Positions 9,477 through 20,764 of a stretch of 64,000 bases of DNA are shown here, one piece after another. The notes beneath the pieces are model-generated. The model worked only from the letters and a program-made list of their open reading frames with translations, did not search any database and was not told the DNA's origin. The DNA is taken from the NCBI GenBank assembly GCA_959347315.1, contig OY365812.1:2296382-2360381 (forward strand), read 5' to 3'. This stretch comes from Bimastos eiseni. Taxonomy: Eukaryota; Annelida; Clitellata; Crassiclitellata; Lumbricidae. The translations under genes were made by a program, and so were the position numbers. Positions within the stretch are counted from its first letter, which is position 1. Every line of letters starts with the position of its first letter.

Positions 9477-12180
9477 TCATTGCTTTACTAAAGACAGCTG
9501 AGCGGTCGCGATTATACGTGATGGCTTGGGAAGCTGGCCGAAAAATTTCCAATTCGGCGATTCATTATTCCCAATGCTGGCAACCCTCGTGTACCAGATG
9601 TTGCCCTCATTTCCACATTCTACATCTTCGATTACGAAGAGTCTTTGATTGTGAAGAATTATTCCATAGTTGTACGGATCTCCCTCTCTTTTGAACTGAT
9701 TTCTCTCTTGCCATGTCTTGCCCTCAAAATCAAAGATGAAGCATTTGTCAATGCTCATCATTATAGCATAGGCGTCCCACGATACAGCTCGCAAACGTCC
9801 AGAAGGACGAGGAGAATTAGTCGAAAGGAGAGTGCAGGTCCTGTCAACTGGGTTGAATACTTGCACGCAGTCCAAAGGCTTATCTTCTTTATCTAATCCT
9901 CCGAAGACGTAGATAGAATCGTTGTAGACAACACAGGCTGAACATTGAGAGCCAAATATCAACGATCCAACACGCGCACTCTTCTTGGTCAACGCATTGT
10001 AGCATTCGATCCTGTCAAAAGTAACCTTAAAATTATCCCCCCAAAAAACACTTATAATTGATACACGTCTTCCGCCAAATATATACAACGATTCACCAAT
10101 GAATTCTGCACAGTGATTTTCTCTGCGTTCAACTAAAGACCCGCATTTGACCCAACCAGATGTAAAATTATATTTCCATATTTCTTCTCGCTCTTGTCCG
10201 CATCCTATGATAAACAATGTGTTGTTGTAAACGGCACATGCAGCACCAAACGTCGTTGTTGCGATTATATCTACGAAAAGAGGGGTTAGGTCTATATCCT
10301 TTGGCTGATGTAGGTTGATTCTATATTGATGACTAAATCCAGTAGTTTCATCAATTAAAACTGCAAAGTCTTCAATACTTTCGCCTTTTTCTGTGTGAAA
10401 TGTAAAACGAAATTGAACAGATTTATAATTACGCTACGATTATTGAAACATAATTACATAAAAGAAACATCATATTGTTAGCATTTGTCTCCAAAGGCAG
10501 TTGCACATAAACGGTTCATATTCTGAATGATTGGATAATCATAGAGCCTATATTGACAGCTAGGCACAAAGATTGAATAAACCATATAGCCTATACATGT
10601 AGGTTGACGATTTGGAACTAGATTTGAAAAGAAATTATTATCGCAATCACCAGACTTCTAAAGTGCCTCTTGAAACCCCAGCGCAGGGCACCTGCTAATT
10701 AACGAGCGATGCGTCGAATCAGAGGAGTTGTACATTAATTTGTACTTTTGTTGTGGAGTCGATTATTTTTCTATGAGACCAGAAGGCAACGTAATTAGTT
10801 TTTGTCAAATAAGAGATAATTTATTTGCTTTAAACAAATCCGACAGTAGTCAAAGTTTCTGGTTGAGGATTCTAAATACTTTGTCATTCTTCACTAGCAT
10901 AGGTTATACAATTGCAGTATTTTTGTATTTGAAATACGATTTATTTTCGATGCAATTGTTAATAAAGGATAAAATTATTTTGTGAGAACTGTAAAATAAT
11001 GTGAGGCAGCAAAAGTGAATATCTGATTGATAAAAAAATGTGGATTACCTTGCAGAGTTCCAATCACGTTTCCATTGGTTATCTTTAGAGGATTGTCTAG
11101 GCCTAGATCAGTCTCCTCGAACGTCACATTGAAAGAAACTCTTGGTTGCATAATATACTTCTCGTGGTCTTCCTCTAATTCATCTGCTCTTCGAAGTATT
11201 TCATCTTTACTTCTACAGACGTCACTATCTGACCCTTTAATTCTGAGTTCATCACAATACCTTTTATAGCTTTCCAGTATAATAAAGTGTCTGTCCAGTT
11301 CATCGTCTTTGGTCTGAATTTCTTTCAAATGTCGATTCTTTATTTCACATAAGGAATTCAGTAACGATTTTGTGTGTTCTTTTATCATTTCTCTCAACTT
11401 CTCACTTCTTTGCAAAATTTCTACCTCTATTTCGGCCATTTTTTTGAGGAAATTCTCTTTACTTTTAGATTTCTCTTTCTTGGCCAATAGTTCTTCAGCA
11501 AGCGTTGATATCTTGTCAACGTTGCTCTTAACCATTTCACGGAATTTCTTTTCCACTGTGGCTACGTCTTTGCAATCATGTGATTTGTGGCTTTCAACAA
11601 AACACGAGACGCAAACAACTTTCTTACAATCCGCACAGTAGTAGTCTAATACTTTTTTAGGATGAATAGAACAATTCATAACATTTAAATTTTTTACTGC
11701 CTCTTCTTCTCCAACTATGCTTTCAATATTTAAGATTTTATGATTTCGCAACATTTTAAAGTTCTTATGCATCTTGCCACACCCTTCGCAAAGGCTCTCT
11801 CGACAATCCAAACATCTTAATGTTGCTTTAGAGATTATTGATTCAGTAGACTCTGCGTTTTCTTTGCATAAATCGCATGGTGTATCTGTCATTTTCGACA
11901 GATTCAATGCTTGTCTCACTTCCACCATGCTGGTCATAAAGAAATTTATTTGTATGCCTTGGACTCCATTGTTTGGAATAGTGAATTCCTTCCTGCAAAC
12001 TGGACATTGTGTTTCATCTCCAGGTTTCTTGTCTGCCTTGTCGACCATGTCTTCTAAGCATTGGAAGCAATACGTGTGAATGCATGGTAGCATTCTTGGA
12101 TCTGTGAATGTCTTGAGACAGATGCAACATTTTGTTATATCATTCAGTTGTGTCATTGCATTGCTGTCACGGGTAGTCAT
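9477..12180 (-). CDS. Gene A: TRIM-type RING/B-box/coiled-coil-Kelch protein, probable E3 ubiquitin ligase
   Basis: Two coding exons, 12180-11049 and 10390-9477, predict 681 residues. The donor reads CTGCAAG|GTAA and the acceptor TTTCACACAG|AAAAAGG; phase 1 joins phase 2 in frame. The RING finger is at residues 18-62 (C18, C21, C33, H35, C38, C41, C59, C62). B-box 1 spans about 102-147, B-box 2 about 170-201 (C170, H173, C182, C185, C190, C193, H198, H201), and a coiled coil about 207-330. Exon 2 is a Kelch propeller with blade signatures LYIFGG and IYVFGG. I start at MTTRDSNAM, not at the ATG 45 nt upstream, because TTTACAG|CG at 12191 looks like an acceptor of a 5' non-coding exon and gene E starts equivalently. 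RING TRIMs transfer ubiquitin; Kelch would bind substrate (inference). All zinc ligands are intact. The C-terminus (TAQLSLVKQ) differs from B and D. Confidence 0.88.
10391..11048 (-). other. Intron of gene A with LINE RT remnant
   Basis: A 658-bp intron with GT/AG ends. Segment 10736-10985 matches the LINE remnant in the introns of B, C and D but begins abruptly at TTTGTACTTTTGTTG, so the neighbouring 300 bp or more present in B is missing here. Reading through the donor adds about 24 residues before a stop at 10975, so an unspliced transcript would encode a TRIM protein lacking Kelch. Confidence 0.7.
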
Positions 12181-12229
12181 TGTGGAAAACGCTGTAAATG
12201 ACAATGATAAAATAATGTTGTACATGTGT

Positions 12230-13590
12230 CACAAGATAACTTTCACAAATGAACCCTGAATAACAATTTTTAAATTTATTGCAGTCGTTTGACATCGGAG
12301 TTAGTAATTCTTGGCCTCGTCACCTTCGTGAAATTTCGTCACAACACTCGGATTCTTTTTGTGGAAAAAATTTAAAACCACGTAACAAAATAAAATGAAC
12401 GAACGAACGAAAATATTTTATTGTAACCAAATGAAAACAAAATCATCCAGAGCGTACACATAATATTTAGTTGCTCAGTTGGATTACAAAGGGAGGCCCG
12501 AAAGGATTACCTCCCGCTGACATGGCCACCCACTGACGTATTTTGCTATATAAATCGTTGTGAGCACTGACATAATTAACTCAAATGTGCAGCAAACAAA
12601 ACACTTGTATAAAGTAAAACACTTGTGAAATGGAAAGGAAGTTGGCCATTTATGGAGTAATCCTTATTTACCTTCATTAATTCGAAACTTTTTTACATTA
12701 GCGTTGTCTTTCATTTTATTTTATTTGCCTAGGTGGCCTAGTGTATTGTGTAAAATTTATACAGATTAAATTTGCGAATAGAATAGACATACATGTAGCA
12801 AAAGTTTCTAATTTGTGTCTATTAATCTTGTTCAGTATAATACATTATACATTATCTATATATGGCAATATATATATATATATATATATATGGCCTACTA
12901 CACTATGGTGCACTACTGTATCTGCTCCACTAAACCTTTCGCATTTCGCTATAAAATCAGTGAAGCAAAATCTATTTGGACAATCTATAATGCACGATGT
13001 TTTGATATGATCAAAACTGCCAAAGGAATATCTTAAGCAAGCAAGTTATTATTGACAGAATGGTTTTTGTCCGCAAAAGAAGGATAAACACTCCCGGTTA
13101 ATGAGAGCTGAAATTTGATGAAAATGCTCTTCGTATCAGAAATGTATTGGCTCTAGACGGTTCAAAAGTTGCGAATATGATCACGAGGATATTATTGAGA
13201 GAATAATTATTCTACAAATGAGATCAGAAATAATTGTATGGCAAAACTGAGTAGGCCTAAGTCTAAGGCGTGGACGTTTGACTTACAGGCAGGCGAAGAG
13301 TTGATTTTCTAAGCCTGAAATAATGTTTTTCCATTGTTGACATTGTGTATAAAAAAAAATGTTCTTCTCTTTGACCTCGTGGAAAAATGATGTTTTCACC
13401 CATTGGCACCTTTAGACAGTTAACATTGCCATCACTGACTTTACGCAGCTCTCGTAAATAACATGCTGCGATCTAAAAATTCTTAAGATTGCGATTCTGA
13501 TTTTCTAATTCTACTTCTGTATTGAAATCAAATAGCCTACAGACACCCTAAAGCATTAATAAGGCAAGAAATTAATGTCATTTAGACACA
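12230..13590. other. Upstream region of gene A, no coding gene
   Basis: This region probably contains the promoter and a 5' non-coding exon of gene A, but I cannot place either. A GAAC repeat lies at about 12397-12412 and a (TA)n tract at 12868-12893. Segment 13240-13400 is a diverged copy of the repeat at 15620-15760 (GGCGTGGACRYTTGAC, AAGAGTTGATTT, GTTGACATTGTG). Confidence 0.5.
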
Positions 13591-13596
13591 CATGTA

Positions 13597-14801
13597 GGGG
13601 CCGTTCATATTATTATATAACGCTCAAGTGGTAGGTGGGTGGGTTCCGGTTTTGTTAGCGTTATGTTGTGTAGGGTGGGGGGTAGGTTGCCGGTTTTGTT
13701 TTATGACAAACTTCTTTTCAGCTTAAGCTATTTTGCCTGTTTACCTGCCAATTGGAAATTCTATGTACCACGGACCTTCATTGTTTAAATCGAAGTTCAC
13801 AATACGTTATGAACCAAAACTAGCACCATCAGCTGCCACCTGGCGAATTGATTTGACGTTCTTAGCTATTATTTTATAAATCCACTTTTAACATATTTCT
13901 GTTTACAATTTTAACAATTTCATGAGCATAGCTCTAAATGCTCTAAAATTCAATTTTGTGTGCTTTTTTTTGATTCAGGTTTAAATTAAAATTAATTCAC
14001 TTGAAATAATTCTTTTGGTAGGTATTATCATGATGTTTGATTTCGTTTTCTATTGTATGTGTAAATAGTTTATGTTTGCTTAAATACCCAATTGTAATTG
14101 TAGTACGCACTCTGTATACATCATACGCTATTTATAAATAGGTAGAGTTGTATTGCGAACTTATCGATAAATACCTGATAGTTCAATATTAAACCAATCC
14201 ATTATGTTTGATACCGTAATGCTCATTTCTAGTGCAAAACAGGAGGGAAACTTAAATGGTGCTTTTAAATATGATGTACGTCACTACCGTGTATTATCAT
14301 GCTGTATTAGTAGGCCTATATGTAGATATATGGTGACAATCGTCGATTACCAAATTAGTTACCGTAATTAACACAAGTGAATTTAGTGCCATTAAAAGTC
14401 CGATTATTAAGATGCAGAGGAGCTCCATACATGCGGTCTAATCATCATTGGCACCAGAGAGTACACAATTTTAAGGTAGCTTTTGTTACATTGCTAATTG
14501 GGCATATGATGATTTTTACTGCAGTTCTTGAATTGGATAAAGGCAATTATCAGCTGAATCACTACTATTAAAGTGCTAACTAACATTGCATTGTTATAAA
14601 AGTGTCAAATTGTGCAATACAATTATATCGATTGTATGTCTTTTAATGTGTTTTTAGGCTGGGGTGGGGTAGACGGGTGGGTAGCATATCTGTTATATAA
14701 TATAGGAGTGGGGTTCACAGCTGCTGTTATATAACGTTATTAGGGGTAGGGTTGGGTCAAAAATTGGGATTTTATGCGTTATATAATATGTGAACGGCCC
14801 C
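13597..14801. mobile_element. Non-autonomous DNA transposon (MITE-like) with about 26-bp TIRs
   Basis: The left end GGGGCCGTTCATATTATTAT and right end ATAATATGTGAACGGCCCC are inverted repeats. In unit 4 (54066-55265) the arms match at about 24 of 26 positions. The interior is AT-rich with no transposase. Flanks TGTA and TGCA leave the target site duplication unresolved. Unit 3 retains only the right part (40864-41997) and unit 2 lacks the element entirely. The superfamily is not assigned. Confidence 0.7.
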
Positions 14802-14809
14802 TGCAGTAT

Positions 14810-15535
14810 TTGACACAGGCTAGTTTAAGTTCTTTTCTGAAGGCATTGCCAAAAGTTATCGCTGCTTTTAGGCAATGGTGTTACTTTGCTTTCACTTTCA
14901 GAACTGATCGTGCCTTTGTTAGCTTTTAGCCAATCTTTATTTTATAATGTGAAGAAAATATTACAGAACACGTGCATGAATAGTGTTGATTTAAAGGAAA
15001 AGATTACCTTGGAAACCCTCAGGAGAAAGATTCAGTTCACTGATCGGTATTTGGTTGAATCGATAGAGCAAAAATATGATCCCTCTCTATACTTCGCCCA
15101 AGCACGTACCTCTGAAAATAGGTCATGTCATTTGACAACACAGTAGAGGATATTGCTCGAAGAGAGGCATCCGTTTCACATAATCGTAGGCCACCTATAT
15201 TCAACCATGCAAATAAATCCGTAGGTAAGCCTACCTGTAGCCTTACTTGCTTAAAGAGCAAAGTTGTTTAGTAAAATCTGGAACCAATGTCGTATTGTAA
15301 TTGCATAAAAATTAGTTAGAGAACACTGTTACACAGTAGGCCCCTGCTACATGTCCAGCTTATATTGTGGGGAGTCATATAGCTATGGTAAACAGTGAAC
15401 ACAATGGGTTGCCAACGGCTAAAATTCGACTCCTGTAATAACTTATCAATCATTCGTTCATGAATGAGAATTCGTCCGTTCATGCGGTGATTATAATCAT
15501 ACTTCAGTTTGTCAGTTTTAAATTAGATGAACGTT
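14810..15535. other. Intergenic part of unit 1, no gene
   Basis: No supported gene. A minus-strand frame at 15037-15261 has relatives in units 2 and 4 but not an intact one in unit 3, and it has no domain. The stretch 15150-15290 is a diverged copy of 8260-8420. Confidence 0.5.
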
Positions 15536-15605
15536 ATTATTATTTTTATTATTATTATCGTTATTATTATTATCATTATTATTATCATTATTATTATTAT
15601 TATTA
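15536..15605. repeat. (TTA)n microsatellite, unit 1
   Basis: Short tract of TTA/TCA triplets at the site that is expanded or invaded in units 2 (27607-32336), 3 (42723-42812) and 4 (55987-56237). It is flanked by ACGTTATTATT on the left and GAGAGCCTAGTTAAGGCC on the right. Confidence 0.95.
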
Positions 15606-16760
15606 ATAGAGAGCCTAGTTAAGGCCAATGAGTTAGGCTGTTGGGCGTGGACACTTGACGTGTTTGAGAAAGCCAGGTTAAGACTTAAGAGTTGATTTGC
15701 CAACCCTAAAACAATTTGCGTTTTAATGTTGACATTGTGAGGAAGATTCAAAGTCATCTAGAAGATTAAAACGAGGCGCAGCCATTAGACTAAATATTGC
15801 CCAGAACGTTGAAACTCTTTGTTACGCCAATTATGTATATCTTTATGCTCGGCTTTTAGTAGCCTACATGTACTTTCCTCAACCTATATTGCAACTGATT
15901 CAGACGATCTTGTTGATATTCTGACAGCGAAATTTGTTTCAGTTTGTCCTCTCAGAACAAGACCCCTCAACATAAATTCCCAGCTGACATTTTAAACAAG
16001 TGTTGTTATTATTAATCGATTGCACAGAAACATTGCAATTGCATGAACCGACGAACTCGGTATTTGAACCATGATAAATGCTCTTAAGCTGTTGTCATTA
16101 TTGTTCATATTCTGCCTGAAAATCAGGCAGTTGTTCTAAATGTGAAACAGTTTTATTTTATCCCAGTTCATATAACGCATCTGGCTTGCAATATGAGCCA
16201 CTTTCTTGGTGCTTGCGAAATTTGTAAAACAATAATAAGCAATCATTCCATAAATACATGCATTTCGTCACAACTCATGTCGAGTAATGTATGGAATGAA
16301 CACAAACATGCACTCAGTTATTCCTGTAGGCTTAGGCCTACTATCTATTAGTAATTGTTTCTTCAGGGTTGCTTTTGTCAGTATTTCCTCTGTATCAGCA
16401 ATTACAACAATGCACAGAAGACTCGAGAAATCGCCAGTGGCACACACGATGACATATGATTATATGCCATCGTGTTCAGAGGCTGTTCATCTGGATCTAG
16501 GGGCGTCGTGTAAGTGAAGCGGTCCAGGCGTGCGCAGCATTAGCTGCACCACTGCCAGTCTGTCATTGAGACTTTAGATTCACTGAAAATTTCCATTGTT
16601 GCTGCCTCTACCCTGTTACATCATGTGCTGCGATAGTGCCAGTCCCGATCCACAGAAATCTCAGGAGGAGGGTCAAGCTAGTCCATGCATTAGAAACATG
16701 AAACATATTAAATTATTATTGCTAATCAAACAATTGACCTCTTGTTAAGGCAATCCACTG
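15606..16760. other. End of unit 1, no gene
   Basis: Repeat-derived DNA shared by all four units. A short domestic hairpin CTGCCTGAAAATCAGGCAG lies at about 16111-16129. Segment 16566-16757 is the block of about 190 bp (CATTGTTGCTGCCTCTACCC) that recurs at 4650-4795, 18006-18150, 33300-33480 and 43783-43960. It marks the unit joins. Confidence 0.6.
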
Positions 16761-18140
16761 ACACCGACGCCGTATATACGCTAGCGCAGTATAAATCTAA
16801 ATAAAGGGGCGCTATATAAATGTTCGATTATATTACATTGCTTAAGCTGAACACAATTTGAAACAGAGAGTGTCGGGGAAAATGGCGAATGAATCTGACT
16901 TGGAAGGTAGAGAACAAAAATAAGAACAAAATAAGATTAAGATGATATTACCGATGATATTTTTCATGATATTACCCACAAATATTTACACTGCTACTAG
17001 AGTACCCTGGATGTTAGGATACGTTAGAAAAGCGATGGTTTGGGTTAACGCCCTCTCACCTGATAACATATATGTATATAACACTATTAAGCGACACTAA
17101 AAGACGTCCCAACCGAAGCATATATTGGAATGACATTAATGAACGTCTTCCAGTTAACCACAACATTCAGAAAACAAACGAATAAATCGCACATATCTTT
17201 CTGTCGCCTTGTTTGCATTTCTTTAGAAAGGACCCTTCTTATCCCTCTCTGCGAGGCTTTGAAGTCTAGTGTAAAACATCGGCGAGTACCAGTCATAAAC
17301 CGGTAAGCGATAGGCGTTATTTACTTGCCGCGCGTACGTGCGCAAGACTTTTGTTTTGTTTGGCGGCTAATACTAAGATCTGCTTTTCTCTGGTAATAGC
17401 CGACCTGTTAAGAGCCACCTTTGATGACAGCTACAATACCTGATCAAAGACTTGGCCGACCGACATACCGCCTCAACGATTTGATTAATTACTTTTTGCA
17501 CTTTATACCTGGTGAATTATGAAGAGGATGTTTGCTGAAACGCAGTTGTTTTATGAATTAAACTTTTCTCCAATTGGGTCAAAGTTGCACAAAATTCAAA
17601 ACATGCGTGATCTTTTTTAGATATACTATATGACGAAATGTTTGGCGATTAACATGGCACGAACGAACTATGACAAGTTATTGTAGGTGTAAAATCTGAC
17701 TGTCAGCCGCTATGCAAGGCTCCATTTCGTTAAACATGCAATTTAACCAAGTGCCTTACTGGTTTGATGATGATGATAATGATGACGATGACGATGACGA
17801 TGATGATGATGATCATGATGATCATGATCATGATGATCATGATGATATTTGATTATTTAGAGAGAAAGCAATCTGATAGCGGGGAAAGTCTGCGCGACTG
17901 AATACGTACGATAACTTTTCATCATGTTAGACATTAACACCTTTAATTAGGTTCCCTTCGCTCTTTTATAAATGTGAAGTTGACTTCAAATTTATTGGGA
18001 CTTTTGATTCACTAAAAATTTCCATTGTTGCTGCCTCTACCCTGTTACATCATGTGATGCGATAGTGCCAGTCCCGATCCACAAAAATCTCAGTAGGAGG
18101 GTCAAGCTAGTCCATACAAACAATTGACCTCTTGTTAAGG
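16761..18140. other. Leader of unit 2, no gene
   Basis: Copy of 3353-4790. The GAT tract at 17765-17848 is interrupted by repeated GATCAT. No supported coding region. Confidence 0.7.
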
Positions 18141-19464
18141 CAATCCACTGACGGTCTATTAATTATTATTACGTGAATGACGTTAGCCACGTTTAAACAC
18201 CTCTAAATAGTTATCCTGTAAGCTATGTATAATTGTCAAATAACTACACCTCTAAATAAAACTCCTACGCTGCAAGAACTCTGGCAGCGCCTGTCCCAAG
18301 CCTGGAGAAAGGAGGAGGGCGACGCTGATGGTTCATGTTATCACACGAGTCGTTAGACTGAAACTAACTAATATAACTAACTACATATTATTATGAAATA
18401 ATAAAATTCCTACACTGCTTGCAGTTCCTCAGCCCCAGGCCTGGACAAAGAAGGCAGGCGACGCCAATGAACCCTGTTTGCCGTGCCACGACAGTTTTAA
18501 TAAACGGCAGCTAGCCCTACTGCTACCAGCTTTGGAATTTCTTATATGAGAAATCCCATTCGCCATAAAATTATGTCACAGATGATATAATATAAACATC
18601 TTTAGACATTATGGCGAATGCGATTCTGTTTAATGCCATCGTTGCAAACTTTGTAACCATGTATTGCACAGCCAACTAATAGATGTAAGCCTACTCTCTT
18701 CGACCCGTGCAGGCTTTATAAATATTCATCGCCACAAAAAGATTATAAATAGGCCTACTTGTTACCTCGCCTATCATTTAAAAAGATAAACTAAGCCTAA
18801 TTTGGCCCCGTAATGCGTTATGCCTAATATTCCAGCGTTGCGCCTCATTGCTGTTCAAGATTTCCACAACACTGCTACAATAAATGGAATCCACGTAAAC
18901 GCAGTACTCTACATCATGGTTAAAACCAATAGAACCTATTGTTGCCATTTAATAAAGGGGCTATGTATAACCAATGGAGTGAATAGACCAAAATCAAACA
19001 ACGCAATGTAATCGAGCATTTACATAGCGCCCATAAGAGATATCAAATCTACTCAGAGGCGCTGTCTGCGCTGGCCTAATTAATGTTAAATTTCACTGGT
19101 AGCGTGTGAACAACATCAGTTTCCCAAACTATGCACAGCTAGTAGATAGCCGAATAGTCATCAGTGGTGGGCCAGAGAATTGGCCATACTAACCCTTTTC
19201 GAGTCTTAAAAAACCCGAACAATAAACTAGATTGAGCCATTAATAAATCAAATGAACATTAATAAACGAAAAGGAGCTATTATAAACCTTGCACTCGGCT
19301 CATCAAACGCCATCTGTAAACGGAACACGAAGGTTATAAAAGAGCCGCCCTCTAATAAAAGCGATCTGTCAATCAAGCATTGAAACGACCGATGACGGCA
19401 GAAGGTCAACTGAGTGCGCGGGCTACGTCACACAATACCCAGATATGATTGACAGAGCTGGTGC

Positions 19465-19815
19465 AGTTTTATATATGTATGTATATCATTGATGTACATA
19501 TATATATACAATAAATACACAAAAATATATATATACATATATATACGTACACACATATATATATACATATAAATATATATATCTATTTATATATATATGG
19601 ATATATATCTATACAATATATATACATGTATATATACATATAGATATGTATTAATGTTAAATTTATATATATATACATGCATATAAATATGTATATATAC
19701 ATATTTATCTGCATGTATTAATACATATATTTATGCATGTATATATACATATATATATATGCATGTATATATACATATATATATGCATGTATATATACTT
19801 ATATATATATATTGT
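19465..19815. repeat. TA/CATATA-rich satellite, unit 2
   Basis: About 350 bp of ATATACATGCATATA-type low-complexity DNA, almost identical in unit 4 (45273-45625). In unit 1 the same site holds only about 40 bp of TA, and unit 3 has none. Segments on either side (18140-19460 and 19820-20870) contain no supported gene. Confidence 0.9.
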
Positions 19816-20764
19816 TATTATGATATTATTGTCATATATAAACGCATACATGTTGCTGCTGCATTTGGTGCATTAAGTCACTCGCCTATTCTAATTCACC
19901 CTGCCATTTAATCACCTTTTCGTCTAAATTGCCAAGTGAACATCTTGCCCTCGTTGACCTACGTTTTGCTTTGACATTAGGTTTATCGCAATAGTGAGCC
20001 CAGATTCTCCAAAGACCCACACGAGAGCCAAGCGCTGCGCACCAGCTTATTCACGAGCGCTGACAAACGCTTTCATCCACACTTCACCACCAATCAAACA
20101 ACACTTACCAATCAAACATCCGCGTGTTACGATGACAACCGGCAGTGCTTGAAATGGACATGAGGGCCCGTGCGCTGGTTTGTAGGGGGAACCACAATTT
20201 AACGCAAAATGAAAACAGCCCGAAATTCGATGCTCTTTCAGAAGACGGTAAAATTTTAATTAATGTTAATTCTACAATGAGTGGACCGCATGAATCCCTA
20301 TGGGAGCGAATTGCAAAGCTTACATTATTCAATCTTTGATGATTAAGTTGCGGCTATGCTTCAGGTCAAAATTCTTTAATGAGCAGTCTCTGGTGGATAT
20401 TTGACCTGAATTAATGTCCGCCAGAATAATCGCTAGATGTCGAGACACTCCAGCTGAATACCATCGTGTTCCCCAATTATATTGCATGTTTATTGTCAAT
20501 TGATTTTACCAATTTGAGTATTTTGACCTATTTTTGCCTTTATAGGCACCTGATTCAATCTTATTTTTATCGTCATAGTCCTTGGGACATCTGATTAGCC
20601 AATTACGTCATGAGTTTATAGATTTTTAATTAAGGGGATGGAGGTTAAGTAACAATTACAATTGAAATAAAAATGGAATAAAATATGAATTGAAAATTTT
20701 TAAACTTTGAAGGGCGAAAATTTTTGAATATTGCACAAAGTAATTGCACAAAGTACCTAACTTA

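Larger units (their letters stand above)
3353..16760. repeat. Segmental duplication unit 1 (contains gene A)
   Basis: First of four direct repeat units. It includes a leader block (3353-4640) found again only in unit 2 (16759-18005), LINE tails, gene A, a MITE of about 1.2 kb and a short (TTA)n tract. The join to unit 2 is visible: CAATCCACTGA at 16751-16761 runs straight into CACCGACGCC of the leader, whereas at 4785 the same word continues into TTGTCTATTAATT. This is the only unit carrying 6155-6400 in full. Confidence 0.85.

Noticed and set aside
11027..12079. Plus-strand Ser/Leu-rich frames opposite the TRIM exon (and equivalents in other copies)
   Set aside because: They are antisense shadows of the coiled-coil and RING coding exon, which has clear domains on the minus strand.
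10975..12225. Start at the upstream ATG, giving an N-terminal hydrophobic extension like a signal peptide
   Set aside because: A likely splice acceptor lies between that ATG and MTTRDSNAM, gene E has its start at the equivalent internal Met, and cytosolic RING proteins do not need a signal peptide.
14377..14571. Small plus-strand protein of 64 codons inside the MITE
   Set aside because: Its counterparts in units 3 and 4 are disrupted and it resembles no transposase.
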